This document shows positions 51,220-60,790 of a stretch of DNA of 64,000 nt, piece after piece. The stretch spans positions 48,451 to 112,450 of the forward strand of contig VJZX01000009.1 of NCBI GenBank assembly GCA_009663185.1. The letters run 5' to 3'. The notes beneath the pieces were generated by a model, which saw only the letters and a list, made by a program, of their open reading frames with translations, was not told the DNA's origin and ran no database searches. The stretch comes from Isoptericola halalbus. GTDB lineage: Bacteria; Actinomycetota; Actinomycetes; Actinomycetales; Cellulomonadaceae. Every line of letters begins with the position of its first letter. Positions within the stretch are counted from its first letter, which is position 1. The position numbers and the translations under genes were made by a program.

Positions 51220-52397
51220 TGGCGGGCACGCGTCGACTGGTCGTCGAGGCTGACGGCGGGTCACGGGGGAACCCCGGTCCTGCCGGCTGGGGGGCGCTCG
51301 TGCGGGACGCCGCGACCGGTGCCGTCCTGGCCGAGCGCGCCGGCTATCTCGGGGAGTCGACCAACAACGTCGCGGAGTACTCGGCGCTCGTGGCGGGTCT
51401 GCGCGCCGCGCGTGAGATCGACCCTGAGGCAGGGGTGCTCGTGCGCATGGACTCACGGCTCGTCGTCGAGCAGATGACGGGTCGCTGGCAGATCAAGCAC
51501 GCGGCCTTGCGCGCGCTGGCGAGCGAGGCGGCGTCGGTGCTGCCGTCCGGCCACGTCGCCTACGAGTGGGTGCCGCGCGCCCAGAATTCCGCGGCCGACC
51601 GGCTCGCGAACGAGGCCATGGACTCCGGTTCGCGCATCGCCCGCGACTTTCCGGCCGAGGAGTCGACCAGCGGCCCCGCGACCGCGGCCGAGGACGAGGC
51701 GCCCGGCTTCGACACCCATGTGCGCGCGTCCGGCGCGCTCGTCGGGTACGACGCCGGCCCGGCCCTCAGCATCGTCCTCGTGCGACACGGCGAGACGCCG
51801 CTGACCGTGGCGGGCGCGTACTCCGGGGGCGGCGTGCCCGGCCCGGCGCTGACCACGCGCGGCCGGACGCAGGCCGCCATGGCGGCCGATGCGGTGTTCC
51901 GCATAGGGCGCGACCTGTGGCCCGACCTGCCCCGCGTGACCGAGCTCGTCGCCTCGCCCACCGTGCGCACGCAGGAGACGGCCGCGACGGTCGGCCGGCG
52001 CGTCGGACAGCACGTACGCACCGACCCGCGGTTCGCCGAGTGCGTGTTCGGCGAGTGGGAAGGGCTCACGGCCCTGGAGATCGACGAACGCTCGCCCGGT
52101 GAGCTCGCGCTGTGGCACACGAGCGGGACGTACTCGCCGCCGGGCGGCGAGTCCTACGCCGAGCTCGGCGCGCGCGTCTGGGCGGGTCTGCAGGACCTGC
52201 ACGACGGCGGGGCCGGGCGCACGGTCGCCGTCGTCGGGCACGCGGCGATGATCCGCACGGCCGTCGGGCAAGCCGTCGGCGCGCCGCCGTCCCACTGGTC
52301 GCGGCTGCGGATCCCGCCCTGCTCGCTCTCGGTGCTGCGCCTGTGGCCCGACGGCGCGTCGGAGGTCACGACCGCCGGGTTCCCGACCGACGCCTGA
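51219..52397 (+). CDS. Bifunctional RNase H / acid phosphatase
   Basis: A 392-residue fusion. The N-terminal RNase HI domain has catalytic acidic residues in EADGGSRGNPGPAGWG, NVAEYSALVAGL, VRMDSRLVVEQM and AADRLANEAMD. It degrades RNA in RNA:DNA hybrids. After a linker (about residues 145-180) comes a histidine phosphatase domain with VLVRHGETPLT and the late VVGHAAMIRTA. This is the actinobacterial fusion known from Mycobacterium (Rv2228c), whose phosphatase domain acts on alpha-ribazole phosphate. The start is ATG 51219. It ends one base before the convergent TfoX-like gene. Confidence 0.94.
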   Translation: MAGTRRLVVEADGGSRGNPGPAGWGALVRDAATGAVLAERAGYLGESTNNVAEYSALVAGLRAAREIDPEAGVLVRMDSRLVVEQMTGRWQIKHAALRALASEAASVLPSGHVAYEWVPRAQNSAADRLANEAMDSGSRIARDFPAEESTSGPATAAEDEAPGFDTHVRASGALVGYDAGPALSIVLVRHGETPLTVAGAYSGGGVPGPALTTRGRTQAAMAADAVFRIGRDLWPDLPRVTELVASPTVRTQETAATVGRRVGQHVRTDPRFAECVFGEWEGLTALEIDERSPGELALWHTSGTYSPPGGESYAELGARVWAGLQDLHDGGAGRTVAVVGHAAMIRTAVGQAVGAPPSHWSRLRIPPCSLSVLRLWPDGASEVTTAGFPTDA

Positions 52398-52398
52398 G

Positions 52399-52758
52399 CT
52401 ACGTCGGCCGCGCCGCGCGCCGCGATCGCGGGGTCTTGGGCGGCTCGGACAGCGCGAGGTCGACGCCGCGGTCGACCCACGCCTGGAGCGCGTCCGGGTC
52501 GGCGGCCCGGGCCGCGTCGATCCCGACCATGCCGCTCATCGTCCGCTCACCCATGGCCAGGGGCGACCCGCCGTCGGCGAGCGCGGCGTCATAGCCGGCC
52601 GTGCCGACGCGGACCATGAGCTCGTCCCCGTGGATCCCGACGGCCATGCGCGTGTTCACCATGAACGCGAGCCCGCCGAACATCTTCTGCTCGGTGAACC
52701 CCGTGCGTCGTCCGACGGCGTCGCGCACACGGTCGGCGAGGTCCTCGTCGTAAGCCAT
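52399..52758 (-). CDS. TfoX N-terminal domain protein
   Basis: A 119-residue protein of the TfoX/Sxy N-terminal family: RRTGFTEQKMFGGLAFMVNTRMAVGIHGDELMVRVG is the typical core. In gamma-proteobacteria TfoX controls competence; actinobacterial single-domain relatives have no proven function. The C-terminus is basic (PRSRRAARPT). ATG 52758 is chosen. It lies 31 bases after the yaaA gene on the same strand, so the two are likely cotranscribed. Confidence 0.9.
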   Translation of the reverse strand: MAYDEDLADRVRDAVGRRTGFTEQKMFGGLAFMVNTRMAVGIHGDELMVRVGTAGYDAALADGGSPLAMGERTMSGMVGIDAARAADPDALQAWVDRGVDLALSEPPKTPRSRRAARPT

Positions 52759-52789
52759 GGCCCCAGTGTGCTCCCGGCGCGAGCGCCTG

Positions 52790-53623
52790 TCAGGCGATGA
52801 CGAGCTCGAGCGTGCGCGGGCCGCTCCGTGTCGTCGGGCCATGGAGCGTGGCCTCGACCATGCGGTAGCTCAGGCCCGTGCCGACCTCGGTGCCGATCAC
52901 CTCGCCGTCGAGCTCGCGTGCCGCGTCCAGCAGCCCTTCCGCCGACGACGGCGGGTCGCCCACCCGGCGGAGCACGTGGCTCGTGAGCACGCCGCGCGTG
53001 TGCTTGGCGTTGTGCGACACCACGGTCCGCATCCCGTCGGCCTCGCGCACGACCCGCACGGTGACCCAGTCCGCGGCGCGGGTGCCCGTCGTCGCCGGCT
53101 TCCATGCGGCGAGGTAGGCGGCGGATCGGCAGTCCACGACGACGTCGCCCGCCGCCTGAGCCTCCAGCGCCTCGGTCAGGTACGGGCGCCACACCGTCGC
53201 CAGCTTTCCGACGACGGGCAGGTCGACCCCCATCGACAGGCGGTAGGCGGGGATGCGGTCGTCGGGCGCCACGACCCCCCACAGGCCCGAGAAGATCCGC
53301 ACGCTCTGCGCGGCACGACGAGCGGCGTCGTCGGGCAGGCCGGCCAGACCCGCCGCGGCGTAGAGGACGCCGGTGTAGACGCGCGACGCCGCCTCGGCTG
53401 GCGCGGACCTCAGGCCGGCGTTCCGCGCGACCTCCTCGGCAAGGCTCGCGCCGACCTTGAGCACCGATGCCGCGTCGGGGCGGGCGCTGACGGCCGCGAG
53501 CGCGTCGAGCACCGCGGTGCGCTGCGGCGTGAGCGACGGCGCGCTGAGCGTCGTCAGGTCCGCGGGGGCGGCGTCGGCGGGCGCGGGCGTCTTGCCCTCG
53601 GAGGGCGGCAGGCAGATCAGCAC
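52790..53623 (-). CDS. yaaA: YaaA-family peroxide stress protein
   Basis: A 277-residue protein of the YaaA (DUF328) family, which lowers free intracellular iron under peroxide stress. Family motifs are VLICLPPSEGKTP at the N-terminus, RIFSGLWGVVAPDDRIPAYRLSMG in the middle and VSHNAKHTRGVL near the C-terminus. GTG 53623 (AGGG eight bases upstream) is chosen; GTG 53632 is an alternative. Confidence 0.92.
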   Translation of the reverse strand: MLICLPPSEGKTPAPADAAPADLTTLSAPSLTPQRTAVLDALAAVSARPDAASVLKVGASLAEEVARNAGLRSAPAEAASRVYTGVLYAAAGLAGLPDDAARRAAQSVRIFSGLWGVVAPDDRIPAYRLSMGVDLPVVGKLATVWRPYLTEALEAQAAGDVVVDCRSAAYLAAWKPATTGTRAADWVTVRVVREADGMRTVVSHNAKHTRGVLTSHVLRRVGDPPSSAEGLLDAARELDGEVIGTEVGTGLSYRMVEATLHGPTTRSGPRTLELVIA

Positions 53624-53685
53624 GGCGAACACCCTAAGCGCCGCCTCGGTGACACGGGCACGGGCGGTGGGTACCGTCGTCGGGC

Positions 53686-54069
53686 ATGGCACAGGTGAAG
53701 ATCTACGGGCACCGGCGGGTCTGGCACGAGCGGCGTGCGGAGATCTCCGACGCGCTGCATGCGGCGCTGGTCACGGCCTGGCAGCTGCCCGAGGACAAGC
53801 GGTTCCACCGCTTCCTGCTCCTCGACGACGGCGACCTGGTCGCGCCACGCTCGGAGGCTTACCTCGTGGTCGAGGTCGTGTGCTTCGAGGGGCGCTCGAG
53901 CCAGGCCAAGCGTGCGCTCGTGCGGGCGGTGTACGACGACGTCGCACCGGCGCTCGGTCTCGCAGCAGAGGACCTCGAGCTGGTCGTCGTCGAGACCCCG
54001 CGCGAGAACTGGGGCATCCGGGGAAGGTCCGGAGACGAGCTGGCGTTGAGCTATCGGGTCGACGTCTGA
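53686..54069 (+). CDS. Tautomerase-like protein
   Basis: A 127-residue protein resembling the tautomerase/MIF superfamily, with the pattern AEISDALHAALVTAWQLPEDKRFHRFLLL and RALVRAVYDDVAPALGLAAEDLELVVVETPRENWGIRG. The catalytic N-terminal proline of 4-oxalocrotonate tautomerase is not at position 2 (Ala-Gln-Val instead), so activity is doubtful. It is read divergently from yaaA and toward the RNase P RNA gene. The physiological substrate is unknown. Confidence 0.78.
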   Translation: MAQVKIYGHRRVWHERRAEISDALHAALVTAWQLPEDKRFHRFLLLDDGDLVAPRSEAYLVVEVVCFEGRSSQAKRALVRAVYDDVAPALGLAAEDLELVVVETPRENWGIRGRSGDELALSYRVDV

Positions 54070-54100
54070 CATCGGCCCGCGGAAGGTATCCTTCCGGTGC

Positions 54101-54482
54101 GGACGAGTCGGTCGGGCGGTCGCGTCACCGGGCAACCGGTGCCGAGGAACGTCCGGGCTCCGAAGGGCAAGGTGGTGGCTAACGGCCACCCGGGGCGACC
54201 CGCGGGACAGTGCCACAGAAAGCAGACCGCCGACGCCGGGCGACCGGCGTCGGTAAGGGTGAAACGGTGGTGTAAGAGACCACCAGCGCATCCGGTGACG
54301 GGTGCGGCTCGGTAAACCCCACCTGGAGCAAGGTCAGACAGGGAGCGTTCGAGGGCTGCCCGCCCGAGCTCCCGGGTAGACCGCTCGAGACCTGCGGCAA
54401 CGCAGGTCCTAGATGGATGACCGTCGCCCGCGTCCGGGCAACCGGCGCGGGAACAGAACCCGGCGTACAGACCGACTCGTCC
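54101..54482 (+). ncRNA. rnpB: RNase P RNA (bacterial type A)
   Basis: The catalytic RNA that matures tRNA 5' ends. The P1 helix pairs GGACGAGTCGGTC (54101-54113) with GACCGACTCGTCC (54470-54482). Universally conserved strings appear in order: GAGGAACGTCCGGGCTCC, ACAGAAAGCAGACCGCC, GGTGAAACGGTG with GTAAGAGACCACCAGC, GGTAAACCCC, AGATGGATGACC and ACAGAACCCGGC. A TATCCT string about a dozen bases upstream is a possible -10 box. The ends could differ by a few bases. Confidence 0.95.
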
Positions 54483-54561
54483 GCCCTTACCTGCTCTGAC
54501 CTGCGGTCTTGTGCCTCGGCCCCGCATCAGGTCTGCGACGCTGACGACTGCTGGTCCTACG

Positions 54562-54597
54562 GGCAAGGGCCGACCCGCACCCGGGTCGGCCCTTGCC
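54562..54597. terminator. Terminator after rnpB
   Basis: A 16-bp perfect stem (GGCAAGGGCCGACCCG with CGGGTCGGCCCTTGCC) with loop CACC, between rnpB and the convergent LVIVD gene. It probably serves both. Confidence 0.88.
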
Positions 54598-54611
54598 TCG
54601 GTGGGTCTGGA

Positions 54612-56480
54612 TCAGGGGGTGTACTTGAAGATCCAGAGTCCGTGGTCGCGGTCGCTGGCCGCGACGTACTCCTGACCGCCCTGCTGGAACACCTCGACGC
54701 CCCAGAAGTTGCTGCCGGACTCGTCGATGTAGTGGCCCTTCTCCACCAGCTCGTCGTTCTCGATCTCCACGACTCGGAAACCGCCGGAGTAGTAGGAGAA
54801 GTACAGCCGGTTGGCGACCGTCTCCGACACAGCCACCTCGTGCACCGAGAGGTCACCGAAGCCGGTCGCGTAGTCCTCGTCGTGCGCCTCGGGGATGGCG
54901 TAGGTGTCGAGCTCGGTCATCTTGCCGTGCTCGTTCTTGAACAGGTGCACGTAGCCCCAGCCGTCGAAGATCGCCTTCATGGTGATCACGTCCCCGACAG
55001 TGCCGATGGCCACGCCCGGGAAGTTCGTCGCGGTGCCCGCCCGGCAGCCGGCCTCGTCGTACCCGGTGAGGTCGAAGAACCCGAACCCGGTCTCCCGGTC
55101 GACCGCGAAGGTCGGCGTCCCGCCCTCCACGCTCATGCCGAACAGGCCACAACCATCGATGCCCTCACGGTTGACGACGACCGCGCCCTCGTAGCCCTTG
55201 CCGTCGATGTTCGCCAGCTTCTCGGTGAAGGTGCAGACGCCTCGGGACACGACGGCGATCTGGCTGCCGCTCGTCGTCGTCGGGGCGGGCGGCACCACCG
55301 CGTCGGTGTTGCACGCCTGGCCGACGTACACCGCGTCACCGGTGACCGTGCTTCCACCGGAGACGTGCGTCGTGCCGCTGCCCTGTGACGAGGGGAACAC
55401 GGTGGCGTCGTCGTCGGTGAAGCCCTCGGCGGAGTCGGGGCCGAAGTCCTCGTCGGCACCGATGACGTACTGGTTGTCGATGGTGAACTCGGCCTGGTGG
55501 GCGTTGCCCTCGGGCTTCTCCGCCAGTCCCGCGGACTCGAGGAGCTCGGGGTCGGGGTCGGCGAAGTCGGTGTCGCCCAGGTACCGCGGGGCCTTCACAT
55601 CGGTGATGTCGATCGTGACGTAGCCGGCGTCCCAGTACGACAGCAGCATGACCTGCCTGCCGTCGATCTCCTTGACGATCATGTCGTGCAGGAACACCTC
55701 GACCAGGTTGCTCGGCGCGGCCTGCAAGATCTGCGGGAAGGTCTCGTCGAGGTCGTACTCGGCCGCCAGGAACGGCTTGCGGGGGTTCGTGATGTCCATG
55801 ATGTCGACATCCGTGCCCTCTTCGTTGTCGGTCATCACGACGTAGGCACGGTCACCGGCGTCCCAGGCGAAGACGCTGTGGATCTCGTTGGCAGCCTTCT
55901 TGCCCTGACCGTTCACCGTCGTGTCGCCCATGCCCTCGGCGAGCGGGGTCGGGTGTGCGGGGTCGGTGACGTCGTAGAGGTTGAGGCCTCCGAACCCGGA
56001 CCTGCCCTTGGCCGAGCACTTCTCGTTGTTGGACACCAGGATGTCGCCGTCGAAGTGCGGAGTGCTGATCGGGACGGCCTGGATGCCCTCGCCCGGGTAG
56101 CTGCCTTCCTTGGAGGCGATGAAGGCGACCTCCTCGGGGGCGGACACGTCGGAGATGTCGACGACGTGGACGCCGTTGTACTTGCAGGTCGTCGAGCCCC
56201 AGGCCGCGAGATAGGCGTGGTCGCCGAGAACCCCGACGTCGGCGATCTTCTCCGGTACGACGTTCTTGAGTGCGGTCTCGCTGACGACCTCGATGTTGCC
56301 CGAGCTGCTGGCCGGCAGATGGCCCTCGGTGTCGCCGTGCTGGTGCGCGTCACGCGCGCCGTCGCTGAAGGTGTAGCCGCCGTCGTGGTCGGGGTGGGCG
56401 TAGGCCCCCTCCGCCAGCGAGATGGACAGCACTGCGGTGAGCAAGAGGCCACTGAGGCCGGCGGAGGATCGCAATCGCAT
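54612..56480 (-). CDS. Secreted LVIVD-repeat protein with inserted PA domain
   Basis: A 622-residue exported protein with a Sec signal (cleavage after AYA, about residue 29) and a His/Asp-rich start (HPDHDGG, DAHQHGD). It has several LVIVD-type beta-propeller repeats (GVHVVDISDVSAPEEVAFI, GLNLYDVTDPAHPTPLAE, DVDIMDITNPRKPFLAAE, YVTIDITDVKAPRYLGD). A protease-associated (PA) domain is inserted at about residues 400-480 (AVVSRGVCTFTEKLANIDGKGYEGAVVVNR). It is probably an extracellular binding protein, not an enzyme. ATG 56480 has GGGAG five bases upstream. Confidence 0.88.
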   Translation of the reverse strand: MRLRSSAGLSGLLLTAVLSISLAEGAYAHPDHDGGYTFSDGARDAHQHGDTEGHLPASSSGNIEVVSETALKNVVPEKIADVGVLGDHAYLAAWGSTTCKYNGVHVVDISDVSAPEEVAFIASKEGSYPGEGIQAVPISTPHFDGDILVSNNEKCSAKGRSGFGGLNLYDVTDPAHPTPLAEGMGDTTVNGQGKKAANEIHSVFAWDAGDRAYVVMTDNEEGTDVDIMDITNPRKPFLAAEYDLDETFPQILQAAPSNLVEVFLHDMIVKEIDGRQVMLLSYWDAGYVTIDITDVKAPRYLGDTDFADPDPELLESAGLAEKPEGNAHQAEFTIDNQYVIGADEDFGPDSAEGFTDDDATVFPSSQGSGTTHVSGGSTVTGDAVYVGQACNTDAVVPPAPTTTSGSQIAVVSRGVCTFTEKLANIDGKGYEGAVVVNREGIDGCGLFGMSVEGGTPTFAVDRETGFGFFDLTGYDEAGCRAGTATNFPGVAIGTVGDVITMKAIFDGWGYVHLFKNEHGKMTELDTYAIPEAHDEDYATGFGDLSVHEVAVSETVANRLYFSYYSGGFRVVEIENDELVEKGHYIDESGSNFWGVEVFQQGGQEYVAASDRDHGLWIFKYTP

Positions 56481-56644
56481 GATGACTCCCGAGTGATCGC
56501 CCCGATGTCTCGGGGAGGGCATGCCGAGAAATTGTGTGCCGGGGACAACCGTAGAGAAGATTGTCCGGTTCGGGAAGTGCAGATCCTCAGAATCTTGGAC
56601 GCGAGCCGTCCGACTCGTCGGTGGCCCGCCGTACGCTCGGCAAC

Positions 56645-57256
56645 ATGAGCGAGCGCGCCGACACCGGCCTGACGGTTCGCCCCGCGAACGAGGTGCCGTT
56701 CGACGACCTGCAGACCGTCCTCGGGACGGCGATGGCGGGCCGGTGCCAGTGCCAGCGCCAGGTGCTCGGCGATCGCGAGTGGTGGTACATGCCCGTCGAG
56801 GAGCGACGATTCCTCCTCGCCGAGCAGACGAGCGCGAACGATCCCGACGCCCCGGCGACGAGCGGGCTCGTCGCCTACCTCGACGGCGAGCCGGTCGCGT
56901 GGGTCGCCGTCGCACCACGGCCGACCTACCGCCGGCTGCGCGGGCGCAGCGGGATCCCGTGGAAGGGGCGTTCCGAAGACCCCGACGACGCGTCGGTGTG
57001 GTCCGCGACCTGCTTCGTCGTCCGCAAGGGCTATCGCAAGCAAGGACTGACGTACGGGCTCGCGCGGGCCGCCGTCGACTTCGCCCGCGCGCGCGGCGCC
57101 GCGGCGCTCGAGGGCTACCCGATCGTCGCCAAGGACGGCGGCACGGTCGTCTGGGACGAGGCGAGCGTCGGCACCCCGCAGGTCTTCCGCGCCGCCGGGC
57201 TCGAGGAGGTCAGCGCACCGACGATCCGGCGGCGGGTCATGCGGATCGACTTCTGA
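56645..57256 (+). CDS. GNAT-family acetyltransferase
   Basis: A 203-residue N-acetyltransferase-like protein. The acetyl-CoA-binding region is WSATCFVVRKGYRKQGLTYGLARAAVDFARARGA, with the RKxG(L/I)xxxL-type motif A, and ALEGYPI following. An N-terminal CQCQRQ with three cysteines or neighbours is seen in related actinobacterial proteins. The substrate is unknown. ATG 56645 is chosen. Confidence 0.86.
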   Translation: MSERADTGLTVRPANEVPFDDLQTVLGTAMAGRCQCQRQVLGDREWWYMPVEERRFLLAEQTSANDPDAPATSGLVAYLDGEPVAWVAVAPRPTYRRLRGRSGIPWKGRSEDPDDASVWSATCFVVRKGYRKQGLTYGLARAAVDFARARGAAALEGYPIVAKDGGTVVWDEASVGTPQVFRAAGLEEVSAPTIRRRVMRIDF

Positions 57257-57286
57257 GCTGTCCGCGCGACCGCGGCCGGGCGGGAC

Positions 57287-59350
57287 TCACGCCCGCGCGA
57301 CGCTCGGCGCCCGTTCGTAGCCGGCAGGCTCCATCGTGAGCTCGGCACGGCCCCCCGTCAGCGACCGCAGGTCGAGCACGTAGCGGCTGAGCTCGGCCTC
57401 CGGCACGGTCGCGACGACGCGCGCACGGCCGTCGTCGGCCAGCTCGGTCGCCGAGACTCGCCCCCGGCGCCCGGACAGATCGGTGAGCACCGCGCCCTGA
57501 TGCTCGGGCGGGACCGTCACGTTCACGTTCACCACAGGCTCGAGCAGCACGGTCCCGGCCTCCGCGAGCGCCGCCTTGACCCCGACGGCCGCCGCCGTGC
57601 GGAACGCCATGTCCGACGAGTCGACCGAGTGCGACTTGCCGTCGTACAGCTCGACCCGGAGGTCGACGACGGGGTGCCCCTGCGGCCCTCCGGCCTCCAT
57701 CGCGTCCCGGGCGCCCTTCTCGACGGCCGAGATGTAGTGCCGGGGCACGGCACCGCCCACCACCGAGTCGACGAACTCGAACCCGCCCTCGCGCAGCGGC
57801 CCGACCCGCAGCTGCACCACGGCGAACTGGCCGTGCCCGCCGGACTGCTTCTTGATCTTGCCCTCGGCCTGCGTGGGCCGCGCGATCGTCTCCCGGTACG
57901 CGACGGGCACCGTACCGGTCTCCACGTGGACGCCGAACACGCGCGCGAGCCGCTCGACCGCGACCGTGAGGTGCGTGTCGCCGAGCCCGCGCAGCACGGT
58001 CGCATCTCCCACCCGGTCCACGACGAGCGTCCGGTCCTCTGCGACGAGCCGGGCCAATGCCGTCGACATGCGCTCGTCGTCCGACTGGGATGCCGGCACG
58101 AGCGTCGCCGCGTAGACGGGCTGACGCCGCGGCGGCAGGAAGGGTCGCGCCTGGCCCGACGTCCGCGACCACAGCAGCGTCCCCGACGGCGACCCGGCCA
58201 GCTTGGCGACGGCCCCCACCTCGCCCGCGGACAGCTGGTCGACCGGCAGGTGCTCCTTGCCCTGGAGCCGGAACAGGCCGTGCAGTCGCTCGTCGGAGCC
58301 CGTGGTCGCGTTGCGCAGGCGGTCGGAGGTCCGCACCACGCCCGACAGCACCTTGAGCATCGACACCTGGCCCACGTAGGCGTCGGCCACCGTGCGAAAG
58401 ACGTGCACGAGGGGCTCGCCCGACGGGTCGGCGGCCACCGCGAGGGCGTGCCCGTCGTCGTCGGCGCCCGAGCCGACGACGATTCGACTGTCGCGCTCCG
58501 TCGGTGCGGGCGCGAGCTCGCACAGCAGGTCAGCGAGGCGGTCGACGCCCGTGGCGGTCACGCCCGAGGCGACGACGACGGGCACGGCTTCGCCCGTCGC
58601 GACCTCGCGCGCGAGCGTGCGCTCGAGATCTGCCGCGGCCGGCTCCTGGCCCGACAGGTAGGCGTCGAGCTGCTCGTCGTCGTGCGACACGAGCTCCTCG
58701 GTCACGTCGACATGCATCCGGTGCTCCTCGTCGACGACCTCGTCCGGCAGGTTCTCGTCGTGGTGGCGGCCGGCGTCGTCGTAGACGAGGGCGTGCTCGC
58801 TGAGCACGTCCGCGATGGAGCTGAAGGACTGCTCCTCGCCGAGCGGCAGCTCGATGGGCCACAGGTGCTCGCCGAAGGACTCGCGCAGCTCGGCGAGCAC
58901 ACGACGGAAGTCGGCCCGCGCCCGGTCCTCCTGGGTCACGACGACGAGGCGTGGCACACCGAGCGCCTCGGCGGTCGCCCAGGCGGTCCAGGTCCCGGGC
59001 TGCACCCCGTCGACCGCGCTCACGACGACGAGCGCGAGGTCCGCGACCGAGAGCGCCGTGTCGACGGCGCCGGCGAAGTCCGGGTGGCCCGGCGCGTCGG
59101 CCAGCGTCAGGGTGCTCACGGTGCCGTCGGGACACGTCCAGGTGAGCGTCCCGAGCGCAAGTCCGAGGGAGATGCCGCGGGCGACCTCCTCGGGCTCGTG
59201 GTCGCTCACCGTGCTGCCGTCGTCCACGCGGCCCGCGCGGGAGATCGCGCCGGCGCGGTGCAGCAGCGCCTCGGTGAGTGTCGTCTTGCCCGCGCCGGAC
59301 GCGCCGACGACGGCGACGGTCCGGTGGGTCGTGGTCGGTGCCGCGTCCAT
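57287..59350 (-). CDS. Elongation factor G-like GTPase (EF-G2 type)
   Basis: A 687-residue translation-factor GTPase of the actinobacterial EF-G-like (second EF-G) group. The G1 loop is VGASGAGKTTL, G3 is DAPGH, domain II and domain IV follow (SGGHGQFAVVQLRV, ending with GRRGRVSATE). The G4 motif, normally NKxD, reads VVTQED here, and the switch-I region is shortened, so GTP use may be altered. Such proteins are not the main EF-G and have no settled role. ATG 59350 is the start. Confidence 0.9.
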   Translation of the reverse strand: MDAAPTTTHRTVAVVGASGAGKTTLTEALLHRAGAISRAGRVDDGSTVSDHEPEEVARGISLGLALGTLTWTCPDGTVSTLTLADAPGHPDFAGAVDTALSVADLALVVVSAVDGVQPGTWTAWATAEALGVPRLVVVTQEDRARADFRRVLAELRESFGEHLWPIELPLGEEQSFSSIADVLSEHALVYDDAGRHHDENLPDEVVDEEHRMHVDVTEELVSHDDEQLDAYLSGQEPAAADLERTLAREVATGEAVPVVVASGVTATGVDRLADLLCELAPAPTERDSRIVVGSGADDDGHALAVAADPSGEPLVHVFRTVADAYVGQVSMLKVLSGVVRTSDRLRNATTGSDERLHGLFRLQGKEHLPVDQLSAGEVGAVAKLAGSPSGTLLWSRTSGQARPFLPPRRQPVYAATLVPASQSDDERMSTALARLVAEDRTLVVDRVGDATVLRGLGDTHLTVAVERLARVFGVHVETGTVPVAYRETIARPTQAEGKIKKQSGGHGQFAVVQLRVGPLREGGFEFVDSVVGGAVPRHYISAVEKGARDAMEAGGPQGHPVVDLRVELYDGKSHSVDSSDMAFRTAAAVGVKAALAEAGTVLLEPVVNVNVTVPPEHQGAVLTDLSGRRGRVSATELADDGRARVVATVPEAELSRYVLDLRSLTGGRAELTMEPAGYERAPSVARA

Positions 59351-59590
59351 GAGGCCTCCCGCCAGTGGGTGCTACGGGACATGATGGCGCGGACCGCCGT
59401 CGCGTGCGACGTCTGGACCGGAGCCGCACATCGCCTGTGAACCAAAGGTAAAGAAATCCCCCCGAGACCTTCCGCCCCGTCTCTTGGTGGGTGTACGCTC
59501 GCGGCATCGTGACAACGAGGTCGCGAGTCCGAGTCAGCGTGGAGCCGAGCCATTGCTTCGCGCGCGAGTGAGGACCACGGGGATGAAGGT

Positions 59591-59920
59591 GTGACAGTGA
59601 CACTGACCAGTGGGACGCAGACCGGGGGTATCGCTCTCCTCGAGCGACCGGACTGCAGCGTCGTCGACATGTGGGGCGAGATCGACATCGCCCTGCGCAA
59701 CGAGGCTGGGGCGGCTCTCGCCGGAGCCTTCGAGCGGGATCTTCCCGTCGTAGTAGACACGTCGCGGGTGACGTTCATCGACTCCGCCGGCATCGCGTTC
59801 CTCGTTCAGCTCTGCCGGATCGGCCGTGAGGAGGGCCTCGAGGTCACCCTGCGGTGCCCGCCGCCGGCGGTGGAGGATGTGCTGCGGATGCTGGAGGACG
59901 AGGGGGCGTCCCCCGTCTGA
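59591..59920 (+). CDS. STAS-domain anti-sigma factor antagonist-like protein
   Basis: A 109-residue SpoIIAA-type STAS domain. The conserved phosphorylatable serine is in VDTSRVTFIDSAGIAFL. It probably binds an anti-sigma factor when unphosphorylated. No kinase or sigma factor is adjacent. The start GTG 59591 is preceded by GAAGG; an ATG at 59583 opens only a three-codon frame that overlaps it. GTG 59597 is an alternative. Confidence 0.9.
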   Translation: MTVTLTSGTQTGGIALLERPDCSVVDMWGEIDIALRNEAGAALAGAFERDLPVVVDTSRVTFIDSAGIAFLVQLCRIGREEGLEVTLRCPPPAVEDVLRMLEDEGASPV

Positions 59921-59929
59921 CCCATGACC

Positions 59930-59967
59930 CCGACGGCGCAGGTGCCTGCAGGCGCCTGCGCCGTCGG
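59930..59967. terminator. Bidirectional terminator STAS / ppgK
   Basis: A perfect 13-bp stem (CCGACGGCGCAGG with CCTGCGCCGTCGG) with a 12-base loop between the convergent STAS and ppgK genes. Confidence 0.85.
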
Positions 59968-59982
59968 ACTGCCCGGACCCGT

Positions 59983-60762
59983 TCAGGCGTGGAGCGGGCG
60001 CTCGCTCGCCGCGAGGGCGGCCGCGCCCACGATGCCGGCGGCGTTGCGCAGGGTCGCCGGGATGATCTGCGCGCGGAGGTGGAGCAGCGGCAGGAACTTC
60101 TCGTGGTTCTTGCTGACGCCGCCTCCCACGACGATGAGCTCGGGGGAGAGCAGCATCTCGACCGTCTCGAAGTAGCGCTGGAGCCGCTGCGCCCACTTCT
60201 CCCACGAGAGATCCTCGCGCTCGCGCGCCGAGTCCGCCGCTCGGGACTCGGCGTCGTGCCCGTCGATCTCGAGGTGGCCGAGCTCGGTGTTGGGCACCAG
60301 GACACCGTCCACGATCAGGGCCGAGCCGATGCCCGTGCCGAGCGTCGCGACCAGGACGACCCCGTCGACCCCCTTGGCCGCGCCGTACCGTTGCTCGCCC
60401 ACGCCGGCCGCGTCGGCGTCGTTGACCGCGGTGCACCGCCGTCCCGTCGCGTCGTGCACAAGCTCGGGCAGGTCGACGCCCTTCCACGACTTGTCGAGGT
60501 TCGCGATGAACCGCACCACGCCGTGGTCGATCGGCGCGGGGAACGCGACGCCCACGGGGACGTCCGCCGGCAGGTCGAAGCTGTCGACGAGCTCGGACAG
60601 CACCTCGGCCACCGCCTGGGGTGTCGACGTCGACGGCGTCTTGATCCGCCGGCGCTCGGCGGCGAGCTCGCCCGTGGCGAGGTCCACCGGCGCGCCCTTG
60701 ATGCCCGACCCGCCGATGTCGATGCCGAAGGCCAACGGGTGGGCGCTGGAGTTCTCATGCAT
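59983..60762 (-). CDS. ppgK: Polyphosphate glucokinase
   Basis: Phosphorylates glucose using polyphosphate or ATP, a characteristic actinobacterial enzyme. The 259-residue ROK-fold protein has the phosphate-binding [12 protein letters not shown], the [10 protein letters not shown] motif, catalytic Asp in VNDADAAG and [12 protein letters not shown] 60762 is preceded by GCAGGA. It feeds glucose 6-phosphate to glycolysis. It is convergent with STAS and divergent from a small conserved gene. Confidence 0.94.
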   Translation of the reverse strand: MHENSSAHPLAFGIDIGGSGIKGAPVDLATGELAAERRRIKTPSTSTPQAVAEVLSELVDSFDLPADVPVGVAFPAPIDHGVVRFIANLDKSWKGVDLPELVHDATGRRCTAVNDADAAGVGEQRYGAAKGVDGVVLVATLGTGIGSALIVDGVLVPNTELGHLEIDGHDAESRAADSAREREDLSWEKWAQRLQRYFETVEMLLSPELIVVGGGVSKNHEKFLPLLHLRAQIIPATLRNAAGIVGAAALAASERPLHA

Positions 60763-60790
60763 GTGCACCATCCTGCGGCAGGATCGTGTC

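Noticed and set aside
54417..55388. Plus-strand frame running from inside rnpB into the LVIVD gene
   Set aside because: It overlaps RNase P RNA and is antisense to a gene with strong repeats and a signal peptide.
57500..59440. 646-residue open frame antisense to the EF-G-like gene
   Set aside because: A shadow of the real gene; no ribosome-binding site or recognisable domain.
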